Shown in pieces: positions 1 to 10,922 of a stretch of 64,000 nucleotides of DNA. The position numbers and the translations under genes are program-made. Under the pieces are notes generated by a model. That model saw nothing but the letters and a program-made list of their open reading frames with translations. It searched no databases and was not told the DNA's origin. Position 1 is the first letter of the stretch. Every line of letters starts with the position of its first letter. Source of the DNA: Teratosphaeria epicoccoides (Eukaryota; Ascomycota; Dothideomycetes; Mycosphaerellales; Teratosphaeriaceae); contig JADDMT010000011.1 of NCBI GenBank assembly GCA_021401465.1, positions 62,001-126,000 on the forward strand, written 5' to 3'.

Positions 1-279
1 TTAGAGATATCCATCGGAGAGGAACCATGCACATCGAATGGGCCTTCTCTCATGACTCAGCACACTCTCGTGACCGCGCGACATTCTTAGCGCGCCTCGG
101 AAGCTAGGCGGCAATTCGCCGCGTGAACTACGCGCTCGCCGCCTTCGTTTCTTGCCACTCACGCTTGCAATTCCCTTTACACTGCAGGTCTCTTGATCCC
201 AAACTCAGATCGTCGCGCAGCTCATCCGCTGCCGTTGTAACTTTGCCGCGATTCTGCCCAAGATCCCCTTGACGGCGCA

Positions 280-1383
280 ATGTCCGCCGAGGAAGCAGAC
301 ATCCAACAAGAGTACGACGATGGCCTCGCCGGTGGGCCTGGCGCACCCACACCATTGAGCGCTCTGGAGGGCGTCGCAGGCCTGACGAAAAGAGACATAC
401 AATTGTTTGTGGATGGCGGATACAACACTGTCGAGAGCGTAGCATACACACCAAAGAAGATACTGGAGCAAATAAAAGGCATCAGCGAGCAGAAGGCGAC
501 AAAAATATTGACTGAAGGTATGTACTCTTGGACCATTTTGAGCTGGTGCAAGCCTCTGAAACATAATACAGCTTCGAAGCTGGTACCAATGGGCTTCACG
601 ACCGCAACTGAGATGCATGCGAGGCGTTCGGAACTGATCAGTATTACTACTGGCTCCAAGAACCTCGACACACTTCTCGCAGGGGGCATCGAGACCGGCA
701 GCATTACGGAGATCTTCGGCGAGTTCAGAACAGGAAAGTCGCAGATATGTCATACACTTGCCGTGACGTGCCAGCTACCATTCGACATGGGTGGTGGTGA
801 GGGCAAATGCTTATACATCGACACAGAAGGCACCTTCCGTCCGGTCCGACTGCTGTCAGTCGCGAATCGCTATGGCTTGTCTGGTGAGGAGGTGCTGGAC
901 AACGTCGCGTATGCCCGTGCCTACAACAGCGACCATCAGCTTCAACTCCTCAATCAGGCCGCGCAGATGATGACAGAGACCCGCTTCTCCCTGTTAGTGG
1001 TTGACTCCGCGACATCGCTATACCGGACAGACTTCATGGGCCGTGGCGAGCTTTCATCAAGGCAGACTCACCTCGCTAAGTTCATGCGCACCCTTCAGCG
1101 ATTGGCAGACGAATTTGGCATTGCTGTTGTGATCACAAATCAAGTCGTTGCGCAAGTTGACGGTGGACCATCAGCTATGTTCAACCCTGATCCAAAGAAG
1201 CCAATTGGAGGCAACATCATCGCTCATGCCTCCACCACGAGATTGAGCTTGAAGAAGGGCAGGGGTGAGACCAGAATTTGCAAGATATACGACTCGCCGT
1301 GCTTGCCGGAGTCAGATTGCATGTTCGCGATTGGAGAAGAGGGTATCGGCGATCCAAGTCCAAAGGACATGGACAAAGATTAA
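280..1383 (+). CDS. RAD51: RAD51 DNA recombinase
   Basis: Nuclear RecA-family strand-exchange protein that forms the filament on single-stranded DNA in homologous recombination. Two exons, 280-517 and 572-1383, give 349 residues, the usual Rad51 size. The N-terminal helix-hairpin-helix domain lies at about residues 32-76. Walker A (GEFRTGKS) is at about 129-136 and Walker B (LLVVDS) at about 220-225. The intron (518-571, GTATGT to ACAG) is 54 nt and stop-free, so an unspliced reading stays open and adds 18 foreign residues between the N-terminal domain and the ATPase core. Splicing restores the normal family sequence across the junction. The start is the first ATG of the open frame, just before an acidic N-terminus. 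Followed by NUP120 on the same strand after 285 bp. Identity is very secure. Confidence 0.97.
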   Translation: MSAEEADIQQEYDDGLAGGPGAPTPLSALEGVAGLTKRDIQLFVDGGYNTVESVAYTPKKILEQIKGISEQKATKILTEGMYSWTILSWCKPLKHNTASKLVPMGFTTATEMHARRSELISITTGSKNLDTLLAGGIETGSITEIFGEFRTGKSQICHTLAVTCQLPFDMGGGEGKCLYIDTEGTFRPVRLLSVANRYGLSGEEVLDNVAYARAYNSDHQLQLLNQAAQMMTETRFSLLVVDSATSLYRTDFMGRGELSSRQTHLAKFMRTLQRLADEFGIAVVITNQVVAQVDGGPSAMFNPDPKKPIGGNIIAHASTTRLSLKKGRGETRICKIYDSPCLPESDCMFAIGEEGIGDPSPKDMDKD

Positions 1384-1668
1384 GTGGGATGTAGTGATAT
1401 CAGCACAGCAGAGTCACGGGCTTCTGTTTGTTCCATTTCCGCTTGTATGCTTTGACTTACGACCCATGATAGTATAGTCTGGCGCTGAGTGCACGATGGC
1501 TCACCACAGATGTTTGTGGATGTGAATTTGGTTGTGACCTCCAAGCTTAGCCGGCGTTCAGCCGCCAACGCGTTCACGTTGTCTGAAACATTCAAACATT
1601 TCTACAACAATGCCTCTTCCGCTAACTAAGATCAGCACATCGTCGTAGACCACCAGCAGGCCTTCAAG

Positions 1669-4600
1669 ATGCTGCCGCCACCGATTCTCTACACCGAGAC
1701 AAATGTTCAACCTGCTCCAGCATCATCTGCTCACATCCTGCACATCGACCCGCATTGGAACCCTTCATCGAAACAGCTGCCAGCACGCGCTGGCAGCAAG
1801 CGCGGACATGATGAGATCAGTGGGTTAGACGAGGAACAATATGGGCGCAAGCACTTGGCAACGGACGGAGGTGTATACTTCAGATCAAGATCGAGAACAC
1901 CGCGGAGCTTTGCATGGCGGTTACTGGACGACCGCAAGACGCTGGAGATTCAGAATGTAGACCTGATCAAAAGCACAAGCACAGATGACGGCACGAGCTG
2001 GCTCACCTTCCGGCTCTCGTTCGGAGGTGCGGCAGCCTCGCGCAACGGTGTTGCCTTTGCAGATTCAGCGAGCAGTGATGCTCTGGACGTCTATGTTTTG
2101 ACGGACGCGAAAGACCTGTTGACTTTCACGTTAAAGAGAGATTTGTTGACACGAGAAAGTGTGCCTGAGAATCTGGAGACGAGCGCAGTGGTCAAGAAAT
2201 GGTCGAGTTCGAGCTTGAGCTTCAGGCAGCCTTGGAAGCTACATGCTGTGAATAGTCTGGAATTGCTGATGACGTTTACGGATGGCGGCTTGTTGCGACT
2301 GACGCGTCATAAGAATGAGCATGGGTCACAATGGCACGACACGATCCTTAGCGAGGGAGGATGGAACGGGACTTTGACACTGAAGAGATTGAATCCTTTG
2401 GCCAGGAGGCCAATGGTGCGATACGGCGACATGGACCTGGCGCTGGACGCGATTGTCGATCTGGCGAGGAGCCCGGACGGCAAATACGTCTGGACGGTTT
2501 CTCTAGACCATTTCCTGAGAGCCTGGAGCACAGAGACAGGCAAAGTGGTCGCGAAGAATGACTTACTGGACGAGGAGATTGGAGAGGCCGAGAGAAAGAA
2601 GCAGCAATACACGATGGGAGGCCAGCAAGGCAGATTGATACAGGTCGTGCAGCTTCCGTCTGAAGCAAGAACTGGCGACAATATGGCTGTGGAGATGCTG
2701 GACAATTATCATATTGTACTGCACAGCCCCAAGGATCATCAGTTCAAGTTCTATCGGATCCACTACACGCTTACAGCTGGCGAAGAATCCGTGCGCTGCG
2801 AGGACCTCCAGCCACGACACGAACTTGTGCCGCCGGTAGACAGACTAATGAGTACGAATATCTGGTACCTCGAAGACTTCTCTTTGCAGGCCGGTTTCGG
2901 TTGGTTCGATACGCAGCTCTGGATACGTGCAAGGAGCGGTGTCGTGTGTCGCATCTTCTCCTTGACGTTTGATCTGCTCGATCGAGAAGGTGCCCCAGCG
3001 GTATTGAAGGATCATTGGCAAAGGAACTGGGTTGCGACTGATGCTGGCTACGGTAGTAATGAGCAGCTGAGGCTAGCGGTCGACTTTCCTGGAGACCTTG
3101 ACTACTCATCAAGTCTCTCTAGCACCCCGACTGAAAGGTGGCTGGCATTCATCTTCCACACTGGGCGGTTCAGCGTTGCCGCCATCGAGACTGCACTGCA
3201 CATCTACCGTAAGGGGCGCGGGTTGCCAGTTCCCGGGGGCAAGGGTCTACACCAAGAGCAAGAACCACTGCAGGAGAGACTGACCACTTCCATTACCTCA
3301 AAAGTGTTCCTTCGTCGTGGCCTGAACGATCAGCCGGACTACGACTCCTACCAGCAAGACATACAAGCGCAGTGGCAGACCTTCTACTCTCTGCTCTCGC
3401 ATGTGCACAGTCGCCGGCACGAGTCAGTCGGCTTTGCTTTTGACGCCGATGAAGGTTTGGCGTGGCATGTTCTGGCAGACTTCGTGGCGCCTGTTCGGGC
3501 TCTCAGCGGGTTGGAGAAACGTGTTGCGAACGCAGATGCCCTGACTCGGTTCGGTGACTCTAGGCATTTTGCAGAACGTGCAGGGACATTGTACCATGAC
3601 ATCTATCCTAAACGAATCACGCTTCATGATGAAGTCAACCATGAGAGCGCGTACCTCAGTCGGCTGCTAGCCGCGGCACGTGAGCTACGTCGGTCGCTAT
3701 CTGCCTCAGCACGAACGAAGCTGGCGGAGGGCGCAGGACTTGATGCTCTGGTCTTTGATGCTAACGCGCAAACGGGCCGAGCAGCAGCCATGTTCGAACG
3801 CGCTGGATTCGACGCAGAGGTGGCCGACGAGGACTACGAAGCTCTTGCGAGTGCCGTTGAGTGCTTAGGAGGGCTCGGTGCTCTCACTGACGATCATTTT
3901 CGGGTCATACTCGGCTGGCTAGACGCTGATGGAGCTGAAACGGAGCTCAAGAAAGGAACGTCAACCATCTGCAATTTCGGAGTCAAAACCACAGTCGGCG
4001 TGGCCTGCGAGGCTCTGCATTTCCAGCAAAGCATTATCTTGGATCTGCTGGCTCTCGTGGTATTCATGCGCGGTGCGTTTGAGCAGGATGAATTGGAGGA
4101 TCGTTTCAGCGCCGAGAAGATTTACGAACATGCTATGCTGCGCTTCCGCAGGGTGGAGCTCCTCTCGTGGCTGGCGAAGAATGTAGTGGAAAGCACGCAG
4201 GCCATCGGAGCGTCTGCGCACAGTGATCATGTTACGGAGCTCAAAGCGTACTTGACACTGCTGGAAGACATCTTCATCGGCGATTGGAAGTGTATGCAGG
4301 TAGAACAAGGGAAGTTCGCCATGGCGGGCGCCATAACCGCATCTGCGAAGGCATGGATACAAGGCATTGACCTTCGCAATTGGAATTGCATAACAGACCA
4401 TATGCTGTCCTTTCTTTTAAAGCACAAAGAACTCGACCTTGCGCAGGAGTTCATTCGCTTCACGCCAGGTTTTACTGCATGGTCCGGCTACCTCAGAGGA
4501 CGCCTGTATCTTTTGACTGGCGAGTACGTACAGGCTAGCATCGAGTTCAACGCCGCGGCGGACGTGCTGAGCACGGAGCAGCCGCCAGATACCGCCAGCC

Positions 4601-5484
4601 TCCTCTCGCCGGATGAACGCGTGTTTTTCGGCAATAACTATGCAGAGTATTTCCAGCACATTGCTGCGCTCTTTGAACGCTGCCATGCATGGTCATGTGT
4701 CGCGGACTTCGCTGGTTCGGCTTTACAGCATGCCGAATGGGTTCCTGATTTTTTGCAGAGAATGGCAGAGATTGACTATATTAAGAATGCAAATAACAGC
4801 CCGGCGCAGAAGCGGACAGAAGCTGGTGGCGAGGAGGTGCACCTGCTGAGACTTATGCACACCAGGAACGAGATCTTGAGCCGGCTTTTCACTGCGCTCC
4901 GAGAGACTGGGCGGTGGCGGGAGGCGTACGAGGCGCTGGCAAAAATCGTGGGACCGCCGCTGCAGAGGAGCAATCTGAAGAAGCTGATCGACGGAATGAT
5001 CAAACAAGGTGACGCTGTACCGGAGCTTCTAGCGCTGCCTTTTGATGGGCAGCTCGCGGTTGAAGCCGACAAGGCCCTGGCAGAAGTGGCAAAGAAGAAC
5101 CTGTCGGCGAGGGGCTCGGGCGCACCAACAGCAGTACAGATTCTCTATGCTTTCCGCACACAGCGATTGGACTTTCGCGGCGCCGCGGAGATTTTGTACG
5201 AGCATCTTCAAGCTCTGCTCACGTCGCAAAGCCATCGACGCGCGGTTCAGAATCCGGAAGATGATACACTGCCGCAGCTCTATGTCTTGCTGATCAATAC
5301 TTTGGCTTGTGCGGGCGAAGATGAGGCGTATCTGCTTGCGCAAGGCGTCGGGCTTGGGGCGAAGCGGAGATTGATCACGTTGGAGGATTTGAGGAGGCAG
5401 TATACGGCGGAGCTGGACAAGAGGAATGATATACTGCATGGACGGTATTCGCTGGTCGGGGATCAGAGTATGGATGTTTTGTAA
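1669..5484 (+). CDS. NUP120: Nucleoporin Nup120/Nup160, Y-complex subunit
   Basis: Scaffold nucleoporin of the Nup84/Nup107-160 Y-complex of the nuclear pore, needed for pore assembly and mRNA export. Single uninterrupted frame of 1271 residues, within the normal range for filamentous fungal Nup120. Roughly the first 480 residues are beta-rich and resemble the Nup160 propeller (for example the segment around LDVYVLTDAKDLLTFTLKRD, about residues 139-158). The remainder is helical and repeat-like, as expected for the alpha-solenoid. The ATG at 1669 is preceded by a purine at -3 and starts the only long frame. No targeting peptide or membrane span is seen. Recognition rests on overall architecture and scattered motifs rather than a catalytic signature. 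Confidence 0.85.
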   Translation: MLPPPILYTETNVQPAPASSAHILHIDPHWNPSSKQLPARAGSKRGHDEISGLDEEQYGRKHLATDGGVYFRSRSRTPRSFAWRLLDDRKTLEIQNVDLIKSTSTDDGTSWLTFRLSFGGAAASRNGVAFADSASSDALDVYVLTDAKDLLTFTLKRDLLTRESVPENLETSAVVKKWSSSSLSFRQPWKLHAVNSLELLMTFTDGGLLRLTRHKNEHGSQWHDTILSEGGWNGTLTLKRLNPLARRPMVRYGDMDLALDAIVDLARSPDGKYVWTVSLDHFLRAWSTETGKVVAKNDLLDEEIGEAERKKQQYTMGGQQGRLIQVVQLPSEARTGDNMAVEMLDNYHIVLHSPKDHQFKFYRIHYTLTAGEESVRCEDLQPRHELVPPVDRLMSTNIWYLEDFSLQAGFGWFDTQLWIRARSGVVCRIFSLTFDLLDREGAPAVLKDHWQRNWVATDAGYGSNEQLRLAVDFPGDLDYSSSLSSTPTERWLAFIFHTGRFSVAAIETALHIYRKGRGLPVPGGKGLHQEQEPLQERLTTSITSKVFLRRGLNDQPDYDSYQQDIQAQWQTFYSLLSHVHSRRHESVGFAFDADEGLAWHVLADFVAPVRALSGLEKRVANADALTRFGDSRHFAERAGTLYHDIYPKRITLHDEVNHESAYLSRLLAAARELRRSLSASARTKLAEGAGLDALVFDANAQTGRAAAMFERAGFDAEVADEDYEALASAVECLGGLGALTDDHFRVILGWLDADGAETELKKGTSTICNFGVKTTVGVACEALHFQQSIILDLLALVVFMRGAFEQDELEDRFSAEKIYEHAMLRFRRVELLSWLAKNVVESTQAIGASAHSDHVTELKAYLTLLEDIFIGDWKCMQVEQGKFAMAGAITASAKAWIQGIDLRNWNCITDHMLSFLLKHKELDLAQEFIRFTPGFTAWSGYLRGRLYLLTGEYVQASIEFNAAADVLSTEQPPDTASLLSPDERVFFGNNYAEYFQHIAALFERCHAWSCVADFAGSALQHAEWVPDFLQRMAEIDYIKNANNSPAQKRTEAGGEEVHLLRLMHTRNEILSRLFTALRETGRWREAYEALAKIVGPPLQRSNLKKLIDGMIKQGDAVPELLALPFDGQLAVEADKALAEVAKKNLSARGSGAPTAVQILYAFRTQRLDFRGAAEILYEHLQALLTSQSHRRAVQNPEDDTLPQLYVLLINTLACAGEDEAYLLAQGVGLGAKRRLITLEDLRRQYTAELDKRNDILHGRYSLVGDQSMDVL

Positions 5485-5558
5485 GATACAGTGCAAGACT
5501 TGACAGCTGGTCTCACAGAAACAAAGTGACAACATAACGACGTTACTCCTACCCGGAT

Positions 5559-5654
5559 GTGCTCATCACCACTTGTGCTCATCACCGCTTGTGCTCATCG
5601 CCGCTTGTGCTCATCGCCGCTTGTGCTCGTCGCCGGTTGTGCCTATCACTGCTT
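5559..5654. repeat. 16-bp tandem minisatellite, six copies
   Basis: Six head-to-tail copies of a 16-bp unit close to GTGCTCATCGCCGCTT, starting at 5559, 5575, 5591, 5607, 5623 and 5639. The copies differ by a few substitutions, mostly A/G and C/T. The last copy covers the stop codon and the last two sense codons of the P450 gene on the minus strand. Confidence 0.9.
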
Positions 5655-7410
5655 CCGCGGCTCAATGTAGCAATAATAATTCTGCCAGCAAAACCACACC
5701 GTCCAAAGCTCCCACGGCTTCTCATCCGCAAACACCAAATCGTACTTCCTCACAATCTGCGGCAGCACCTTTGTCATCTCCAGGATGCTTATGTTCTTGC
5801 CAATGCAACCCCTCGTGCCTCCTCCAAACGAGAACGAAGCGGCAACCTGCGGAATGGGATTCCCATCTTCTTCGGTCCCCAGGTGACGTTCTGGAATGAA
5901 CTTATCCGGGTTCGGTCCGCTGAACTCGGGGTTCTGGTGCAGAGCCCAAGCGCTGACGCTGACCTCTGTGCCGCCCGGGAAGTAGATTCCATCGATTTCG
6001 GCACCGCCGGCCGGGACTTCGCGAGGGAGGCCGTAGCAGACTGGGGGATGGATACGAAGGGCTTCTTTGATCACCGCTTGAAGGTACGGCAGGCTACAGT
6101 GAAGTGGTCGTCAGTGATACGTCAGAGCTGCTGCTGCATGCTTCATCTCGAAAGACTTACGTCTGCGCCTCCGCGAAAGTGATGGGGTTGGAGATCCTGC
6201 CCTCGGCTGCCGCGGTATCGATTTCCTTTCGCAGAGCGGCCAATTTGGACGGGTCTTTGTGGAGATGGTATAATGCAGTACTAAGAGTGATCGCAGTGGT
6301 GTCGCTACCAGCGCCAATGTTGGCGTATAACGGCTCCTGAATCCTTGCCTTTGGGACTTTGCCCGACGTCTCAAGTTTGATCAGCTTTGTGATGAAGGGA
6401 TCAGACCTCGCGTTTTCCTTTTCAATTAAGACCTGCTTGCGATGTTTGGTCAATTGTTCTTCGGCGATTTCCACGAACCACTGGAATGGATTGGGTAAAC
6501 CCAGAAAGCTGGTGAGGATCACGAGTGGTTTGTGAAGCTGCCAGACGATTCCAATAGATCCTGACGATGTGATCATTAGCCAACACTGCCGCTTGCGATG
6601 GGGTTCGGCGTGTCCTGATACCAAAATAGATTATGTACTGGTTTGCCATACGGATGTAGCCATTGGCATCTCCTTCCGCCTCCATCGACCCGAAGGCTCT
6701 ATCCACCTACCCTCCGTGTCAGCTACGTTCTCTCCCACGTGTCCTCACTTGTGTGGAGCCATTTTACCGTGATCTGACCAATGACATCAAGGGCGTAGCA
6801 TTGCATGAACGAGGGTACCCTCAACTTATGTCTCCGCCGCGCAAAGTCCTCGAACTTTCTGTCCAAGACTGCATTCATGAGATCCACAGAGTCCTCGTAG
6901 TTGACCAGGGTGCTCATGCTATAGAGCCCGTTGAACATTCTTCTCCCAGCGGTATGCTCGGTCTCACCCTTTGCCGACATCATCGATTGATCTGCCGGAT
7001 GGACTGTTGCTCTATAAAAGTCTGTCTTTTCAAAAGGGGCCTTGGCATCGTAGATCTTCTTCATCGCTTCTGGAGAGTTGAAGGAATACAAATTTGGAGA
7101 AACGCGAACGATCGGCCCTGATCACGCTCAGTAGGCTACCTGGCTGAGGCGATTGATGGAGTGGGACCGTACCATACTTTCTGTGAAGCTCGAGAATCGT
7201 TATGTGCCAGTCTGCACGAAGCGGGCCAGCATAGTAAAGCTCCCATAGTCGAGTGAAACGTGCTAAGAAAGGACCTGGGATGTCCTTCAGAGGCGATAGG
7301 AAGAGTGCGTGAACAACTCGGTACGACAGCAGCGCCAGAAGCACCACTGCAGGCACGAGAAGGAGTGAAGCTCCCAGATGACCCAACACCAAGTCTGATA
7401 CTGCAGTCAT
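5646..7410 (-). CDS. Cytochrome P450 monooxygenase (microsomal, pisatin-demethylase-like group)
   Basis: Haem-thiolate oxygenase anchored in the ER. Substrate unknown. Five exons: 7410-7173, 7117-6768, 6706-6622, 6560-6161 and 6093-5646, giving 506 residues. All four introns are GT-AG, 55-67 nt. The N-terminus carries one hydrophobic anchor (about residues 10-30) followed by the proline hinge DIPGPF. The I-helix AGSDTT is at about 308-313, the ExxR pair in KEALR at about 368-371, PERH in the next segment, and the haem loop FSFGGGTRGCIGK has its cysteine at about 454. The upstream in-frame TTG at 7464 is not a credible start, so the ATG at 7410 is used. No biosynthetic partners flank it, so it is not evidently part of a cluster. 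The 3' end lies inside a minisatellite. Confidence 0.92.
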
Positions 7411-9595
7411 ATCTTGTTTGTGGTCGTGGTGTACAATGTCTTGCTGCTCAGAATGTGCCAACAAGGTGCAATACAGTCCTGATCTGGTCGGCTATATACA
7501 CGCAGACCATGGCCACTAGTGTTGCAGGTTTTTTGGGAGGTCCTTGATGGGACCACCCTGCACGTTGAATCCTCTCGATCAATCATGATCCCTCCGGACA
7601 TGCTCCGGGGTCCCTTCATTCTCGCATTTCAAGCCTTTTACTATTGCTTGTCGGGGTCGGAAAGCAGCTCCATCCGGTCAAATGAAAACCAGGATGCTGT
7701 GCCGACGACACCCCGAGCTATCCACCTGCAGGTCCTACTGGTCCAGCCCGAACAGGAAGTTGGAACAGTGGGTGCTCGTAAGAACGCCCCACCACTTGCA
7801 ACATGCGTGGAGACGGGAAATTTCGTCCTTGCGGCCAGGATTTGAAGAGCGCCCAGTCACGCTTACGTGCTTACATCGTGCAGCTTAATCGTCCCGGCCG
7901 AATTTTACACCCGGGATATCCTAGGTCATTCTGAACGCAACACCCGTGAACGGCTTTAACTGCTAAGGCCGACTCTTTGCTCTGCCGAACTTCAAGAGGC
8001 GTTGCGAAGTGGAAGGTGGTAGTCATTTAGAGACAACGCTACCACTGGAACTCGGCACCAGACTGTGCCGGGTTTTGCTGACTCAGTCACTCAGCCCTGA
8101 TCCCCGGCCCCAACCTGGAAGAGGTCCTGCCGGAGGTTCCGAGAAGGGACACGTGCTAGCAATACCTTCGATGGTTGCGCTGCCTGAACTGTAATGAGAG
8201 TGCAAATAATAGAGTCAACCAACCATGAAGCAGGGGGATACGAGGGAGAATACCACCACTCCGCCACACAGCCACCCATAACAGCCGCAGACTGTGCTAC
8301 CCAGCGAAAGCATGGTCCAGTGCGGCCAGTTCCTGCCGGTGCGTACACGAGCAGATCCCATATCCACGCTAACCACTGAGCTTCCTCTCCCACAGCACAC
8401 TCCAGCGCCTGCCCTCCGCTCGCGGACCGCACTTTCCAGACCTCCCTCCACCCTGCGCGCATCACGTTCACCAATCAGGTCCGAACATCTTGGCCCTCAC
8501 CCAGCTGTTACAGTAAGCCGTTTGCTCATTGTACACTGCCCGCAAATTCCATCCTCGGCACCGCCCTGGTATCCAAGTGGTACGCCCGCCAGCTTGCCGC
8601 CATTGTTTTCGGACATGCAGCGACAGCAGGTATACTAATCCTCAGCATGGGAAAGAGTCGCGAACTGGAGTGTGGCTGTAGTGGTATACTGCACCCTGCA
8701 ATAAGAACTTGTGTCTGTCCGGGGACGCTGTCACCGTCTTGTTGGAGTCGAGTGGCGGGTAGGCTGGGTGCGAGAATATTGCCTGGCAGTACCTAGAATC
8801 CTGAAGATCACACAATGAGTAACAACGCTAATGAACCCATGGACTACAGTATCACCGTGCTTGGCCTGCTCTCCGCCGACTCAAATGATGATTCACATGA
8901 GGCTGTAGATCCATGCCGGCAGGCAAAGCACTGTGCCCATAGACAAGGTCGGGCAAAGCCAGGCTTTGTTCCAGATGGTTAAGACGTTTCTCAGAGGGTT
9001 TGCAATGCCCGATTCGAGCCTTTCCAGAGACTAGCAGGAGGCCGGTCGTAGCAATCGATGCTCTTAGACGAGATTGATTGGCCGCATTACATCGTGCGCC
9101 TCTTGTGTCAATCTTGCTTCCTCACGGCGCCAGAGCATGCGCGTCACTACAGCTCCGTTTCCAACGCTCGTGGTCGCGCTCTTCGATCAGAGGCCGAGGG
9201 AGGCTAGTCGTTCCAGCAGTCAACCACCCGAGCGATCGGTCGTACATTTGACTGCTTGGTGTCACAATCGACCGCTGTGTAAATGTTTGACTGCTTGCCA
9301 GCATAGTTATTTGCTCGTTGACGCGGTTGACTGTCTGACGATACCATCGAATTGCATCAGTCTTGTCACGCATATCGACCTGTTGAATATTTGATTGACT
9401 GATGCAATGGCTGAGTGATGCTGGGCTCGACTGCGGCGAGATATCGAGGCCGGGAAGTGCCACAACGGCACGCTCTTCCGAATACTGCATCCGGTTCTTG
9501 CATGAAGCCATTCACGCCTCAATAATGGCTCGCATCCAAGCGCAAGGGCCATGGGTCCAAGCACACAATCCTAGATCCTTCAAAGCACATCCTTC
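7411..9595. other. Long gap without a supported gene
   Basis: About 2.2 kb between two minus-strand genes. Short open frames on both strands lack ATG context, splice signals or family resemblance. The P450 promoter lies at its left end. The right part holds the degenerate 20-bp repeat listed separately. Confidence 0.6.
9212..9340. repeat. Degenerate ~20-bp repeat, TTGACTGCTTG family
   Basis: The core TTGACTGCTTG or close variants start at 9248, 9268 (TCGACCGCTGT), 9287 and 9327, a spacing of about 20 or 40 bp. At 9214 the reverse-complement core AGCAGTCAACCAC occurs, exactly as in the array at 32830-32949. The array is strongly diverged. Confidence 0.5.
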
Positions 9596-10294
9596 TCATC
9601 CTCTCGAACTACCCGTCCGCGCTGCACTCCTCCTCTTCCCCGACCTATCCCTCTCACCCCTCTCCCGCTCCCTCATCTCCTTCTTCTTCTCCCTAGCACT
9701 CTCCTCATTTACGAACGGCCAATTGCCTGTCCTCTTATCCGCTCCCGTCTTCTTACTCACCCTGCCCTTCTCGCTCGCAAACAAAATGGTCCATGTCCCT
9801 AAACAAAACAATGACCCGGAGATCGTCAGACCCGCGTAAAGCGCAAACGCCGCACCCTTCCACGCCGACGCAATCTGCGTATATATGTAAAATGCGCTAA
9901 GAGCGTGGTACGTCGTCGTCGTAACAAGCGCAGGAAAGGCGTAAGGATCTTTGCTCGTGCCATCCTTGTCCGTGGCCGTCATGTTCTCTTCCAGATCTGC
10001 GGTAAGGGGTATCATGCCGCTTAGAAGGAGGTTGAGTGCTGAGAAGGCGAGGAGAAGCAGAGCGAGGGCTCGGGAGAGGTAAGTCTCTAAGTCGGTGACT
10101 GTTCGTGGGCCATCAGTCGCAAGCATGTAGACGATGAGGCGAGGCGTGAAGAGGAGAGGGAGGAATTGCAGGGCTAGGTAGCCGGAGGTGGCATATTGGT
10201 AAGTTTGGAAGACCTGGAGTCAGAATGCACGGTCAGCAAGTTGTCGAAGCCTGCTGAGTGCAACCAGGTATGGTCTTGATGTACGTACGTCCAT
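9596..10294 (-). CDS. Conserved-looking four-helix membrane protein, unknown function
   Basis: Not assigned to a named family. Two exons: a six-base first exon 10294-10289 (Met-Asp) and 10213-9596, giving 207 residues. The intron (10214-10288, GTACGT to CCAG, 75 nt) joins the start codon in frame to an otherwise start-less upstream extension of the long frame. Four hydrophobic segments lie at about residues 10-30, 48-70, 93-113 and 121-143. They are followed by a highly charged Lys/Arg/Glu tail of about 60 residues, probably cytosolic. If the tiny first exon is wrong, an internal ATG at 10126 would give a 176-residue product lacking the first helix. Confidence 0.65.
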
Positions 10295-10729
10295 GATAGT
10301 GAACAATCCCAGAGAGGATCGGGATATTTGGAAGGAAACCCAGCTAGACAGCTATCTTTCTACTGGGTATACGCAGAGGTCGTGCGATAGTAAGACACGG
10401 GCCAGTGAGCTAATAATACTACCTAAGCCTATGCTTACGCATGGTGCCTCTGACGTCGGTTCCCACAGAGGACGAAGGCCTATGGAAGATTGTCAAATAC
10501 CTGGAACTCCACCAGTCCAATTAATACCCAAATCATGAACAAAATGGCAACTCTACCCCGCCTAAATCTCATGAACACGGGGAGTATGTATCATCATAAC
10601 GAACGTACAGAATTGCAACGCTTGTAACCGGCGCGCTGATGAAGCAATAGATCGGTAAATGTCTTGTTCACAAAATGCTTTGCGACTCTTCGCTACGCAC
10701 TGAGTTTCTCAGTTGCCGATACAGCAGCC
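10295..10729. other. Intergenic, no gene seen
   Basis: Contains the promoter of the membrane-protein gene and the 3' flank of the small peptide gene. No open frame with support. Confidence 0.6.
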
Positions 10730-10922
10730 TCAGTTCGAGCTGCCACAGCCGAGCTTGACGCAGTCGGATTCGACGCAGCGGTTCTGTGAAGGAGAAAGCA
10801 TAGACATTAGTGTTTTGATACCAGGGTAGCATGTCGGTGAATCAGCGCACAAGCCAGCCGAGGGTGCTGGTAGCACAGAGGGAGGCTCCGAGGAGCGCAG
10901 TGTTGCGGGTGGCGAGCTGCAT
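10730..10922 (-). CDS. Small cysteine-containing peptide, possibly secreted
   Basis: Unrecognised short gene. Exon 1 10922-10851 starts with an ATG in good context (AAG before it). Exon 2 10783-10730 ends in TGA. Joined at phase 0 they encode 41 residues. The 67-nt intron (10784-10850) has an ACTAATG branch site and a CACAG acceptor. Its donor GTGCGC is weak. A nearer GTATCA donor would leave only 38 nt, which is too short. The first ~20 residues are moderately hydrophobic and end in an Ala/Ser/Thr-rich stretch, a possible short signal peptide. The tail has three cysteines spaced C-X4-C-X4-C. A TATA box lies about 91 bp upstream of the ATG. It could be an effector-like or defensin-like peptide, but this is inference. 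Confidence 0.45.

Noticed and set aside
5646..7410. P450 as part of a secondary-metabolite cluster
   Set aside because: No synthase, tailoring enzyme, transporter or regulator lies within several kilobases on either side.
8091..8474. 127-codon minus-strand frame in the gap after the P450
   Set aside because: Composition unlike the real genes here and overlapping open frames on both strands indicate chance.
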